Shown here: positions 42,259-51,357 of the stretch, piece by piece
Layout of the letters: each line of letters starts with the position of its first letter
How positions within the stretch are numbered: the first letter of the stretch is position 1
Source: Bacteroidota bacterium
GTDB taxonomy: Bacteria > Bacteroidota > Bacteroidia > B-17B0 > Aurantibacillaceae
NCBI GenBank assembly: GCA_013298715.1
Contig: JAAFIQ010000002.1
Location: forward strand, 1-64,000
Direction of reading: 5' to 3'
DNA length: 64,000 nt
Position numbers and translations under genes: made by a program
Notes under the pieces: generated by a model
What the model saw: only the letters and a program-made list of their open reading frames with translations
Databases searched by the model: none
Told to the model about the DNA's origin: nothing

Positions 42259-43719
42259 TTATCTTGCAAAGATAAAATAAGGATCAACACTCAGTTCATA
42301 TTTTTTTGATTGAATGGTGAAATTATTCAAATCAATAAAGTTAACAAAACCGTTTCTTCCGGCGCAATTACTAGTGTGGTGAGGCGCTACACCACCGCCA
42401 CTTCTATTTCTTGATAGCACATATAACAAATTTTTACTTTCATCAACCGCAATGCCATGTGGTTGGTAGCCCACAGCGATTTTGGTTGTACTATATGAAG
42501 AAGCATTAATTCGTGTAATGGTGCCACGCGCATTTACAAACGAGGTTGTATCTTCGGTACAACTTACATAGTATTCATTTTTGTTAGCATTAAAAACAAT
42601 TTCCTGTGGGTATTCACCAGTTGGTATTATTGCAGTAACAGAGTTTGTCAGGGTGTTAAATACCCTTACATCATTACTTTTTTGGCAAGTAACCAAAATT
42701 TCATCTTTATTTTTTCCTAATATAATATCGTGTATCAATAAATCGTTGCTGTTTTCACTTGGGTTTTGACCATTGACAAGGGAGTAAAGATTATCGGCAA
42801 AAAAAGCGGTATCGTATTTTCTAATACAATTGCCAGCTTGTGCGGTTATGTAAATATTTTCGTTTGTTTTATCTAGCATAACCCCATGCGGATTAAACAT
42901 GCCTCCAACAAAATGTAAGAGTTTTCTTTTTTCTAAATCTACTGCACATACTTTGCCATTGGTTTGCCAACTCACACAATAGGCACGTTTGCTATCGTTA
43001 CTAATAACAAATGTGTTCCAATCAAGTGCATCGCCAATTGATGAAGTGCCAGCGGCAACAGGAGTTAAGGGAATATCGCCAATGTAACTATCATTGCTGC
43101 AATCAAATTTTTGCATAATGTTATTATTTATAAAAATTACATACCAATATTTGCCATCAGCCGAAACCCTTATTTGGTGTGGTGTATCAGCTCCTGCTTT
43201 ATTTCCTACAGGAATATAGCGCATAGGTAATTGTGTTTCAGCATCAATAACCGTAACCACATCGCAGCCTTGGTTAACGGCATATAATTTTTTTCTTAGA
43301 GGGTTAGAAGCAAAAGGAATATCCCCATTCAAATTTGGTGCGCCGGCATCGATCCAATTTTTTATGGTTAGCACTTGTTCTTTGCTTAATGGCGATTTAT
43401 TTATTGGCATAGTGGGTTCATTTGTTAGACCTAGTTCAGGGTAAGTGTTTATAAAAAAACAAAGACTTGAGAATTTGCTATTGAATGGAATAACAGATAA
43501 ACCGCTATTGCTTCCTGAAAATAATTTTGACCACGTTTGCATGTTTAAACCTGCTGCTGCCTTGTTACTTGCATCGTTGTGGCAACCGCTTGTAGCGCAG
43601 TTTGTAGAGATAATTTCACCAATATCGTTTGGGTATTCGCCAAAATTTACTTTGCCTTTATCTTTAGCGCAAGCAGAAAAAAGTAAAACCGGAACCAGTA
43701 TTTTTAAAAAATTGTTCAA
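42259..43719 (-). CDS. Lipoprotein with cytochrome-c-like motif and YVTN-type beta-propeller
   Basis: A 486-residue lipoprotein (lipobox LFSAC, lipidated C17). Residues ~30-125 look like a c-type cytochrome domain of Bacteroidota: STNCATSGCHND holds a CX4CH haem motif (C41, C46, H47), and TMPINKSPLSKEQVLTIKNW supplies a possible axial Met followed by the typical helix. From ~140 to the end there are propeller blades with VTVIDAETQLPMRYIP, KVCAVDLEKRKLLHFVGG, VRVFNTLTNSVTAIIPTG and YQPHGIAVDE. Envelope electron transfer or ligand sensing is possible. It overlaps the upstream FG-GAP gene by 4 nt. Confidence 0.78.
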   Translation of the reverse strand: MNNFLKILVPVLLFSACAKDKGKVNFGEYPNDIGEIISTNCATSGCHNDASNKAAAGLNMQTWSKLFSGSNSGLSVIPFNSKFSSLCFFINTYPELGLTNEPTMPINKSPLSKEQVLTIKNWIDAGAPNLNGDIPFASNPLRKKLYAVNQGCDVVTVIDAETQLPMRYIPVGNKAGADTPHQIRVSADGKYWYVIFINNNIMQKFDCSNDSYIGDIPLTPVAAGTSSIGDALDWNTFVISNDSKRAYCVSWQTNGKVCAVDLEKRKLLHFVGGMFNPHGVMLDKTNENIYITAQAGNCIRKYDTAFFADNLYSLVNGQNPSENSNDLLIHDIILGKNKDEILVTCQKSNDVRVFNTLTNSVTAIIPTGEYPQEIVFNANKNEYYVSCTEDTTSFVNARGTITRINASSYSTTKIAVGYQPHGIAVDESKNLLYVLSRNRSGGGVAPHHTSNCAGRNGFVNFIDLNNFTIQSKKYELSVDPYFIFAR

Positions 43720-45953
43720 TTTTTAATTACTTTTTTAACGCCAATTAAATTGTTGTTCTTTGAATCGCTAAAGTAAATAGAAACAAAATAAATTCCATCT
43801 TGATAATTAGCCATCGAAATTTTAGTCAATCCATTTATTATTTTTTCATTGCTAATTTGTTCTCCTAAGGCATTATGGATAATGATTTTTAATTCCACGT
43901 TGCCGTAATTTTTCACGTCAATTGTAAAATTATTTTTAACTGGATTTGGAAATAAATTAACATCCAATTTTTCTAAATTACTATTTTCTTTTACTGAAAC
44001 GTTTGGAGCCTTTGATGAATAATAAGCCAGGCCGCCACTACAATTGCCTACGAATAAATCGCGTATATTATCGTTATTAATATCCTCATAACATAAAGTA
44101 CTTTGTCCGCCTTCAAAAATTGAATTTACATTATTGTTAATTAAGGTAAAAGTTGCGTTTGCTGTGTAGCTGTTTGGTAATAAATACTCAAAAACTCGGC
44201 CTGCTACATTACCAACTAATAACTTTGTTACGGAGCCATCTTTGTAAATGAAAGGCGATGCAAATCCATCTGTTCCGAATTCAGTAATGGCTCCTTGCAC
44301 ATTAACATTGCCAAAAGTATTAGTTACCAGAGTAAAACTTGGGCTCGTCGGAGTTCCAATATTTTGATAGTAAGCAATTCTACCGTTTTTGGTTCCGATA
44401 ATTATATCCAATTTACCATCGTTGTTAACGTCAAATAGGTTGGGTGATGCAATGGCAGATAGTGTAGTAAAACTAAAGGCATTTACTGCAACTTGGCTAA
44501 AATTACATACATTACCAGCTCCTGCGGTATTTTTTAGCCAATGGATTACACCATTGCTTGTACCTACAATTAAATCAACATCGCCATCGTTATCAATATC
44601 GCCTGCGGTTGGCATAACGCAATTAAAGCTATAGGACACTAAAGCGGCGTAATCTCTGGTAATTAAGGAGAAAGCAGGTTGTGCTAAGGTGCCTACGTTT
44701 TGAAACAAGGTTAATCGCGATTGATTGAAAGTTGGATTGTAGTAGTTAAAATTACCAACTAATAAATCTTTTTTTCCATCGGCATTATAATCAAACAAAA
44801 TAGGGTAGGAGTTTTGTCCAACATCAATCATCTCATCTTGAAACTGATTTTTTTTAATAAGATTAAAACTTAATGTATTTGTGGTTGATATATTTTTGTA
44901 GTACCAAACGCTGTTAAAATTTTCACTCCCAAAAGCGTTTGGTGTAGCTAGTAAATCTTTTTTTGAATCGCCGTCTATATCTGCAAGGTAAACGCAAGGG
45001 AATGAATTCATTTTTATTTGTTGTGCTGCACTTGGGAATAATTTTGTGGAATCTGTAATTATAGCAAGCGTTGGGGTGCCTGTATTTTTAACTAGTTGCA
45101 TTACACTACATGATATGTCCCCCATGATTAAATCTTCATCGCCATCTGTTTCTAAGTCAATGCAAGTGAGGCATAATCCGGCATGTAAATTGGTTTTATT
45201 TATGGTTAATGGTTCAGCATAAAATGTTTTCATTAAAGCACATTGGCTAAAGGTAACTGTGCAATTATTTTCGGTCATTTTTCCCCAGCACCCATCAACC
45301 ATATCAAATTTGGATAATGAATCTGCACTTCCAAACAACTCTTTACTCATATTCTTATGATAATGTAATTCAAAACCACCTGATGTGAATGATAACACAT
45401 CTAAGTCACCGTCTTTGTCTACATCAGCAATTGCAGGCACACCTATACCACTTGCGTAAAGATTTGATAATTGAGGCACACCTCCTGGATTGTAGTTTGA
45501 ATAAAGTAATGATTTTTCTAATTGGAAAGAAAGTGTATTAGCAGCACTCACGTTTTTATAAACCATAATACCCGCACTGGTGCTACAAAAAATATCTTCT
45601 TTATTGTCGTTATTGTAATCTAATAGAATAGCCCAATCTTTTATGGTAGGAAAATTATTACTTAAACTAGCGTTTAAGGAGTAAGTTGCTTGCCCCGCAT
45701 TGCCAGTTTTTATAAAACACCTAAATTTACCGGTTCCAAATTGGTTGCCTTTATCAAACACCACAACATCTTTTATACCGTCAAAGTTTAAATCAATGTT
45801 TGAAACATTGCTCGAATTAATGCCGCCTGCCCAAGCGAGTGAATAAGTGTTGCCATTTTCTATTACGGTTAACGTATCTCTGCCAATTGGTAATTGAGCA
45901 AAGCAATTTGTTAAAATAAAAAGGAATAAAATGATAGAATAAAATATACGCAT
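43716..45953 (-). CDS. FG-GAP/VCBS-repeat secreted protein with T9SS type A sorting domain
   Basis: A 745-residue exported protein (signal MRIFYSIILFLFILTNCFA). I count nine calcium-loop FG-GAP motifs of the form DxDxDGxxDL (DLNFDGIKDVVVF, DVDKDGDLDVLSF, DLETDGDEDLIMGD, DIDNDGDVDLIVGT, DVNNDGKLDIIIGT and others), which build an integrin-like propeller. The tail VNLFPNPVKNNFTID...NALGEQISNEKI is a type A sorting domain. It is expected on the cell surface as a T9SS cargo, probably for binding rather than catalysis. It is first in its operon and overlaps the next gene. Confidence 0.87.
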   Translation of the reverse strand: MRIFYSIILFLFILTNCFAQLPIGRDTLTVIENGNTYSLAWAGGINSSNVSNIDLNFDGIKDVVVFDKGNQFGTGKFRCFIKTGNAGQATYSLNASLSNNFPTIKDWAILLDYNNDNKEDIFCSTSAGIMVYKNVSAANTLSFQLEKSLLYSNYNPGGVPQLSNLYASGIGVPAIADVDKDGDLDVLSFTSGGFELHYHKNMSKELFGSADSLSKFDMVDGCWGKMTENNCTVTFSQCALMKTFYAEPLTINKTNLHAGLCLTCIDLETDGDEDLIMGDISCSVMQLVKNTGTPTLAIITDSTKLFPSAAQQIKMNSFPCVYLADIDGDSKKDLLATPNAFGSENFNSVWYYKNISTTNTLSFNLIKKNQFQDEMIDVGQNSYPILFDYNADGKKDLLVGNFNYYNPTFNQSRLTLFQNVGTLAQPAFSLITRDYAALVSYSFNCVMPTAGDIDNDGDVDLIVGTSNGVIHWLKNTAGAGNVCNFSQVAVNAFSFTTLSAIASPNLFDVNNDGKLDIIIGTKNGRIAYYQNIGTPTSPSFTLVTNTFGNVNVQGAITEFGTDGFASPFIYKDGSVTKLLVGNVAGRVFEYLLPNSYTANATFTLINNNVNSIFEGGQSTLCYEDINNDNIRDLFVGNCSGGLAYYSSKAPNVSVKENSNLEKLDVNLFPNPVKNNFTIDVKNYGNVELKIIIHNALGEQISNEKIINGLTKISMANYQDGIYFVSIYFSDSKNNNLIGVKKVIKN

Positions 45954-46077
45954 ATAACAAAGTTATGAAAAAATCAGCTTAACTAACAACAAAAACACCT
46001 CCACTTATGTTTAAAAAGCAACCACTTAAAAAAGTGTAGTTTTCGCATTGAAAATTTTAGTAATTTAAAGGATAATT

Positions 46078-48336
46078 TTGCTTAAGAATAAGTACATACT
46101 TTTTTTAGTTTTTGTTTTTACTTTTGTGAATAAAAGTTTTGCTACACATATTGTTGGTGGCGAAATGATTTATGATAAAATTGGCGCGGATAAGTACAGA
46201 ATCATCTTAAAAGTCTATAGAGATTGTTTTAATGGAATTCCTCCTTTTGATGGATTGCCAAATCAAAGTGGAGGCACAGTACCAGCCTATTTAACAATAA
46301 GAGAAGTTAACTCTTCTAATCTTTTTGGTGTTTTTGATATAGGTGCCCCAACAATAACCAACATTCCTCCAACTATTAATAGTCCTTGCATTCAAACGCC
46401 AAATAATGTTTGTGTGGAAGAAGGAGTTTACCAGTATACAATAACTTTACCACCAATACCTGGTGGCTATTACATAATTTACCAACGCTGTTGTCGAAAT
46501 AATACCATATTAAATCTTACTTTGTCTGGTGATCAAGGCTCTACTTATTACGCAAAAATTCCTGGTAGCGATGAAAATTTCATTAATAACTCACCACGTT
46601 ACAAAAACTTCCCTCCAATTTTTATATGTAACAATGTGCCTTTTTCCTTCGATCATTCGGCGATAGACCCTGATGGGGATCAACTCGTTTACTCATTATG
46701 TAATGCTAATCAAGGATTAGATGACTGTTGTCCTACATTGCAAACAGCGCCAGGTAATTGCCCAAATCCTCCATCCTCTTGTCCATTTGAAGCACCCCAA
46801 CCGCCTTATCTTTCAGTTATTTATAATGGTAATTATACTGGCCAAGTCCCTTTATCTAGCAATCCAGCAATATCAATTAACTCAACAACAGGTTTATTAA
46901 TATGTAAACCAAATTTAGTAGGACAATTTGTTGTAAATATTTGTGTGCAAGAATTTAGAAATGGCAATCTAATTGATACCCATTACCGCGAGTTTCAATT
47001 CAACATTGTGCCATGTGTTGTAAATGTTCTTTCGGTAATTCCGCCTCAACCAAAACAATGTCAAGGCAATTCAATTTCGTTTGGAAATAGTAGTTCTAGT
47101 AATTTAGGACCTATGGCATTTCATTGGGATTTTGGAGTTGTTAATACAAATGCAGACACGTCAAATTTAGCAACACCATCCTACAATTATCAAGATACAG
47201 GAAAATATGTAGTATCTCTCATAACTAATCCAGGAACTTTGTGTGGAGACACCGCTATAGACACTGTTTATGTTTACCCACCTCTTGACGTTAAATTTAA
47301 ACCCAATTCAAGGCAATGCATAAGAGGGAATAAATTTACATTCAATTCTTTTGGGACTTACGTGCCTTCAGCCACCACATTTACTTGGATACTTAGCTCA
47401 TCTGCGAGTCCTAGCGTTGCTTTTACCCCAACGGTTAGTAATGTTACTTATTCAACTTCTGGTAGTTTTACAATTACGCTTTTCACAAAACAATATGCTT
47501 GTATAGATACCTTTATTGATACAATAAGACTCATTCCAAGACCTAAAGCCTTGATAGAAAATTTACCAACAAGTTTGTGTAACCCTGCACGTATTGCTTT
47601 AAGCAATGGTAGTACAAGTGAGTTGCCATTAAACTATTTATGGCAGTTTAGTAATGGAGGAAACAGCACAGCTTTTGAACCAGTTCATACTTTTAGTCCA
47701 CAAGGTGTTTATAGTGTTTCGCTTACTGTTACCACTACTAGTATTTGTATTGATACATCTATGTTTGCAATAACAAATATTACGGTTAACCCTTTGCCAA
47801 AAGCTGGCTTTACATATTCACCAACACTTACTACTGTTTTCGATCCTGATTTGTATGTGTTTAATAACGCAAGCCCAGATGTAGTAAAATGGAGTTACAC
47901 GTTTGATGGTTCAAAAAATGCAAATTATTTTCCTTACCGCGATGTGTTTTTTACAGCGCCAGATTATGGCGATTATCCTATTACACAAATTGTAATGAAT
48001 CAGTATAATTGCACGGATACATTGGTTCAGCTTTTTAAAGTTTTGCCAGAACACCGTTTTTGGGTGCCAAATTGTTTTACACCAAATGGTAATGATTTGA
48101 ACGAATTTTATTTACCAATTGCAATTGGCGTAGCAAATTATAAATTTGAAATTTTTGACCGATGGGGCGAAAAATTATTTACAACAACCGATCCAAAACA
48201 AGGTTGGAATGGCAAATTTAAAGGTAGTTTATGCAAACAAGATGTTTATGTTTGGCGAATTTCTTTTAAAAATGTTGTAACAGAAAAATTAGAAATTAAG
48301 TATGGGCATGTTACTTTGTTGAGGAGTGAGGAATAG
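46078..48336 (+). CDS. PKD-repeat surface protein with CHU_C/gliding-type T9SS C-terminal domain, TTG start
   Basis: A 752-residue protein. No ATG is available before the signal peptide (LKNKYILFLVFVFTFVNKSFA), and an in-frame TAA lies four codons upstream (46066), so the TTG at 46078 is the best start; an AAAGGA lies just before it. The mature N-terminus THIVGGEMIYDKI is typical of large Bacteroidota surface proteins. At least two PKD modules follow (AFHWDFGVVNT, YLWQFSNGGNS). The end, VPNCFTPNGNDLNEFYLPIA...FDRWGEKLF...YVWRISFKN, is a gliding-motility-associated (type B) sorting domain. It is a likely T9SS-exported adhesin. Confidence 0.83.
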   Translation: MLKNKYILFLVFVFTFVNKSFATHIVGGEMIYDKIGADKYRIILKVYRDCFNGIPPFDGLPNQSGGTVPAYLTIREVNSSNLFGVFDIGAPTITNIPPTINSPCIQTPNNVCVEEGVYQYTITLPPIPGGYYIIYQRCCRNNTILNLTLSGDQGSTYYAKIPGSDENFINNSPRYKNFPPIFICNNVPFSFDHSAIDPDGDQLVYSLCNANQGLDDCCPTLQTAPGNCPNPPSSCPFEAPQPPYLSVIYNGNYTGQVPLSSNPAISINSTTGLLICKPNLVGQFVVNICVQEFRNGNLIDTHYREFQFNIVPCVVNVLSVIPPQPKQCQGNSISFGNSSSSNLGPMAFHWDFGVVNTNADTSNLATPSYNYQDTGKYVVSLITNPGTLCGDTAIDTVYVYPPLDVKFKPNSRQCIRGNKFTFNSFGTYVPSATTFTWILSSSASPSVAFTPTVSNVTYSTSGSFTITLFTKQYACIDTFIDTIRLIPRPKALIENLPTSLCNPARIALSNGSTSELPLNYLWQFSNGGNSTAFEPVHTFSPQGVYSVSLTVTTTSICIDTSMFAITNITVNPLPKAGFTYSPTLTTVFDPDLYVFNNASPDVVKWSYTFDGSKNANYFPYRDVFFTAPDYGDYPITQIVMNQYNCTDTLVQLFKVLPEHRFWVPNCFTPNGNDLNEFYLPIAIGVANYKFEIFDRWGEKLFTTTDPKQGWNGKFKGSLCKQDVYVWRISFKNVVTEKLEIKYGHVTLLRSEE

Positions 48337-49203
48337 CTAAAGAGCTTTCAGGCTCAAATCCAAACTTTTCACGTGGTGTGTTAATGCGCCAATGGAAATA
48401 AAATCAACACCAGCTTTGGCATAACTTGCAATTGTTTTTTCGGTAATGCCACCACTGCTTTCAATTTTAAATTTATTATTAATTAATTTTACCGCAGCTT
48501 TAGTTTGCTGTGGCGTGTAATTATCGAGCATTATTCTATCAACATTACCAATCGCTAATACTTTTTTTACATCGTCAATCCCCCGTGTTTCAACTTCAAT
48601 TGGAATTTTAATCTTTTTCTTATTTAAAAATGTGTTAGCTGCTTTTATGGCTTCGGTTATTCCACCTGCAAAATCAACGTGGTTATCTTTAATCATAATC
48701 ATATCATACAAACCATATCTATGATTTGCCCCACCACCAATAACCACTGCCCATTTTTCAAAAAAACGAAATCCAGGTGTTGTTTTGCGTGTATCTATTA
48801 CCTTAGCCTTAGTTCCTTTGCATAGGTTTTGCAAGTAATGTGTTTTGGTAGCAATGCCGCTCATGCGTTGCATAATGTTTAAAATTAAACGTTCGGCAAT
48901 TAATAATTTTTGCGTGTTGCCTGTTAAATAAAAAACAATTTCTCCAGCTTTAACAGATGCGCCATCGTTAATTAATTTTTCAACTTTAATTTTTTTATCA
49001 ATTATTTTTAATATTTCAATCGCGGCCTCTACACCGGCTATTATGCCAGCTTCTTTAACAAGCAAACGCATTTTACCAATGTGATTTTTTGGAATTGTAG
49101 CTTCCGACGTAAAATCACCGGAGCCAACATCTTCTTTTAAAGCGTTAGCAACAAACCGTTTTAAATTAAAATTATTTTTGTGAAGCTCAATGTAACTAAT
49201 CAT
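48337..49203 (-). CDS. nadC: Nicotinate-nucleotide diphosphorylase (carboxylating), quinolinate phosphoribosyltransferase
   Basis: A 288-residue enzyme of de novo NAD synthesis converting quinolinate and PRPP to nicotinate mononucleotide. Recognised segments are EDVGSGDFTSEATIP, LNIMQRMSGIATKTHYL, VIDTRKTTPGFRFFEKWAV, GGGANHRYGLYDMIMIKDNH, IEVETRG, IMLDNYTP and IESSGGI, in the correct order for NadC. The start overlaps the end of the DUF4783 gene by 8 nt. The 3' end abuts the stop of the CHU_C gene without a gap. Confidence 0.95.
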   Translation of the reverse strand: MISYIELHKNNFNLKRFVANALKEDVGSGDFTSEATIPKNHIGKMRLLVKEAGIIAGVEAAIEILKIIDKKIKVEKLINDGASVKAGEIVFYLTGNTQKLLIAERLILNIMQRMSGIATKTHYLQNLCKGTKAKVIDTRKTTPGFRFFEKWAVVIGGGANHRYGLYDMIMIKDNHVDFAGGITEAIKAANTFLNKKKIKIPIEVETRGIDDVKKVLAIGNVDRIMLDNYTPQQTKAAVKLINNKFKIESSGGITEKTIASYAKAGVDFISIGALTHHVKSLDLSLKAL

Positions 49204-49570
49204 TTTCTTGTTCTATTCTTAATTGAGCAATTAAATTTCTTCTAAGCATTAATGTTACCTTGAATTTGCCATTGTTGGTTTCTAAGCTACCTGTTAAATA
49301 ATATAAGGTAGTGTTAACCGTGTTGGTTTTAATGTTTACGAAATTTTTTACAGAATGTTTTTCAAAGAAATATTTTAAGTTGGCTTCCGCCTGCGATTTA
49401 CTTAAAACATCTTCTTGATGAATAATTTTAGTATTTACTTTTTCATCAAAATATTTACTTACTTCAGAAGCTTTATTTTGCTTAAAGGCTAAAACAATAT
49501 CATCATTTATTTCAACACTTTTGGCGAAAAATGAAAAAAGAAAAGTAAGTATATAAACGAATAATTTCAT
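49196..49570 (-). CDS. DUF4783 exported protein
   Basis: A 124-residue protein with signal peptide MKLFVYILTFLFSFFAKS and the compact DUF4783 (NTF2-like) body: NDDIVLAFKQNKASEVSKYF, KSQAEANLKYFFEKHSVKNF, YYLTGSLETNNGKFKVTLML. In Bacteroidota it is commonly encoded next to nadC, as here (8-nt overlap). Function is unknown. A TAACTTTG promoter box lies 12 nt upstream. Confidence 0.82.
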   Translation of the reverse strand: MKLFVYILTFLFSFFAKSVEINDDIVLAFKQNKASEVSKYFDEKVNTKIIHQEDVLSKSQAEANLKYFFEKHSVKNFVNIKTNTVNTTLYYLTGSLETNNGKFKVTLMLRRNLIAQLRIEQEND

Positions 49571-49581
49571 TATTAATATAA

Positions 49582-49589
49582 CAAAGTTA
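49582..49589 (-). promoter_or_regulatory. TAACTTTG -7-like box of DUF4783-nadC
   Basis: An exact TANNTTTG match on the minus strand in the 43-nt divergent gap between the DUF4783 gene and rlmH. Confidence 0.42.
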
Positions 49590-49613
49590 GTTATTTTTTT
49601 GCATTTTTAAAAA

Positions 49614-50087
49614 GTGAAAATTTGTTTAATTCAAATAGATAAAACACAAGACAAATACCTTGATGACGGAATTGCCATATTTTATAAGCGATTGAAGAAT
49701 TATTGTACGTTTGAAATAGAGACAATTCAAATGCCAAAAAATGTTAGGGCTAAGAGTTTCGACGAACAAAAATTAGAAGAAGGAAAAGAGCTTTTAAAAA
49801 AATTGAAAGACGAGGATGTTGTTGTGTTGCTTGATGAAAACGGTAAAGAATTTAACTCGAATCAGTTTTCGAAATACATTGTTCAAAAACAAAACGCATC
49901 TACAAAGCGCCTTGTATTTATAATTGGTGGTCCGTTTGGTTTTAGTCCGGCAATTTACCAACGCGCAAACGAAAAAATTGCTTTATCTCAACTTACATTT
50001 TCGCATCAAATGGTACGCTTGTTTTTTATTGAGCAAGTTTATAGAGCCTATACTATAATTAAAGGCGAGAAGTATCATCATAACTAA
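49614..50087 (+). CDS. rlmH: 23S rRNA (pseudouridine1915-N3)-methyltransferase RlmH
   Basis: A 157-residue SPOUT-class methyltransferase (E. coli RlmH 155). The SAM-knot segments are VVLLDENGKEFNSNQFSKYI, LVFIIGGPFGFSP and LSQLTFSHQMVRLFFIEQVY, ending RAYTIIKGEKYHHN as the family requires. It methylates the pseudouridine in helix 69 of 23S rRNA. The start codon is GTG (KICLIQIDKTQDKY follows). It is divergent from the DUF4783-nadC pair. Confidence 0.95.
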   Translation: MKICLIQIDKTQDKYLDDGIAIFYKRLKNYCTFEIETIQMPKNVRAKSFDEQKLEEGKELLKKLKDEDVVVLLDENGKEFNSNQFSKYIVQKQNASTKRLVFIIGGPFGFSPAIYQRANEKIALSQLTFSHQMVRLFFIEQVYRAYTIIKGEKYHHN

Positions 50088-50149
50088 TTTTGTGAACCTG
50101 TAACATTTTTTAAAGTTTTTAGTTATAAAGAATAACTTAACTTTATTTC

Positions 50150-50578
50150 ATGAACAAAGTATTTTTTGTAATTATTTTATTTCTAGGTGTTGATTTAATA
50201 GCTCAAACCAACGATTCAATAATTATAGAAAATTCTCAGAAAATTGTAAATGCTGATACAAACGCATTGGTTATCGTAACTAAAAATAAAATAGATACAG
50301 GCATAGCAAGTTATTACGCCAAACGTTTTGAGGGTAGGAGATGTAGTAATGGGAGTGTTTTTAAACACAAAAATTTAACGGCAGCTCATAAAACATTAAA
50401 GTTTGGGACACAATTAAAAGTTACCAATTTAAAAAATGATAGCAGCGTAATAGTAACTGTAACCGATAGGTTACCAAAAAAATCGAAAAGAACGATTGAT
50501 TTAACCTTAACTGCCGCTAAGCAATTAAATTTTGTAAGAAGCGGATTAACTAAAGTAACGCTTGAGATTGTAAATTAG
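50150..50578 (+). CDS. RlpA-like double-psi beta-barrel protein
   Basis: A 142-residue exported protein (signal MNKVFFVIILFLGVDLIAQ). The RlpA-type DPBB domain covers ~46-140: TGIASYYAKRFEGRRCSNGS, LTAAHKTLKFGTQLKVTNLK and VTVTDRLPKKSKRTIDLTLT. It has GIASYYAKRFEG where active RlpA has (G)xASWYGxxFxG, and it lacks a SPOR domain. RlpA proteins cut naked glycan strands at division sites. Whether this short form is catalytic cannot be told. Confidence 0.85.
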   Translation: MNKVFFVIILFLGVDLIAQTNDSIIIENSQKIVNADTNALVIVTKNKIDTGIASYYAKRFEGRRCSNGSVFKHKNLTAAHKTLKFGTQLKVTNLKNDSSVIVTVTDRLPKKSKRTIDLTLTAAKQLNFVRSGLTKVTLEIVN

Positions 50579-50595
50579 AGGCTTTAAATTTTGAC

Positions 50596-50613
50596 GAATA
50601 AATGCATTTATTC
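50596..50613. repeat. 18-bp perfect palindrome gaataaatgcatttattc
   Basis: A perfect palindrome lies between the convergent RlpA-like and ABC ATPase genes, overlapping the ABC stop codon. It may be a weak bidirectional transcription-end structure. It is AT-rich, so chance is not excluded. Confidence 0.35.
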
Positions 50614-51333
50614 AAACGTTTCCATTCTATTTTTGTAGGTAATAATTTGTGTATTAGGTTTATCACTTTCTACCAAGCCATCTTTTAAACGCACTATTCT
50701 GTGCGCGTGTAAGGCAATATCTTCTTCGTGTGTAACTAAAATAATGGTATTCCCATTTTTATGAATCTCTTCAAACAAACCCATAATTTCAACCGATGTT
50801 TTACTATCTAAATTTCCGGTAGGCTCATCTGCTAAAATAATTGCAGGTTTGTTTACTAAGGCTCTTGCAATAGCAACGCGTTGTCTTTGCCCGCCGCTTA
50901 ACTCGTTTGGACGGTGATTCATACGGTTTCCTAATCCAACTTGCTCTAAAACTTCTTTTGCGCGTTTGTCTCTATCTGCTTTTGAAAAACCTGCATAAAC
51001 CAAAGGAAGTGCCACATTTTCGAGTGTTGTGGCGCGTGGTAATAAATTAAATGTTTGAAAAACAAAACCAATTTCTTTGTTTCGAACCTGTGCCAATTCG
51101 TTATCGCTCATTTTTGCAACCGATAAGTTATTCAAGACATACTCGCCAGAACTTGGACTGTCAAGGCAACCCAACATATTCATAAGTGTAGATTTGCCGC
51201 TTCCGCTTGGACCCATCAAAGCCACATATTCATTTTTTTTTATTAAAAGCGAAACATCTTTTAATGCATTAATAACTTCCTCACCAATAACGTAAGTTTT
51301 TTTAATGTGCGATATGCCAATAATTTCTTGCAA
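50608..51333 (-). CDS. ABC transporter ATP-binding protein (LolD/MacB type)
   Basis: A 241-residue ATPase: Walker [10 protein letters not shown] (41-49), Q-loop [13 protein letters not shown], signature [16 protein letters not shown] (144-159), Walker [15 protein letters not shown]-loop [10 protein letters not shown]. The DEPTGNLD and NLLPRAT features place it in the LolD/MacB/FtsE-like export class, which works with separate permeases; none is adjacent here. The start codon is TTG, as no ATG lies nearby. A TATCTTTG box (51339-51346) lies unusually close upstream, hinting at a very short or absent leader. Confidence 0.92.
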   Translation of the reverse strand: MQEIIGISHIKKTYVIGEEVINALKDVSLLIKKNEYVALMGPSGSGKSTLMNMLGCLDSPSSGEYVLNNLSVAKMSDNELAQVRNKEIGFVFQTFNLLPRATTLENVALPLVYAGFSKADRDKRAKEVLEQVGLGNRMNHRPNELSGGQRQRVAIARALVNKPAIILADEPTGNLDSKTSVEIMGLFEEIHKNGNTIILVTHEEDIALHAHRIVRLKDGLVESDKPNTQIITYKNRMETFE

Positions 51334-51338
51334 CTTTA

Positions 51339-51346
51339 CAAAGATA
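51339..51346 (-). promoter_or_regulatory. TATCTTTG -7-like box of the ABC ATPase gene
   Basis: An exact TANNTTTG match on the minus strand ending six bases before the TTG start. If used, transcription would begin at or almost at the start codon (leaderless). A chance match is possible. Confidence 0.3.
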
Positions 51347-51357
51347 ATAATTCAGTA

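Noticed and set aside
46073-46080. TAATTTTG as a promoter for the CHU_C-type gene
   Set aside because: It overlaps the predicted TTG start and would place transcription inside the signal peptide. Probably a chance match in AT-rich DNA, so it is not listed as a feature.
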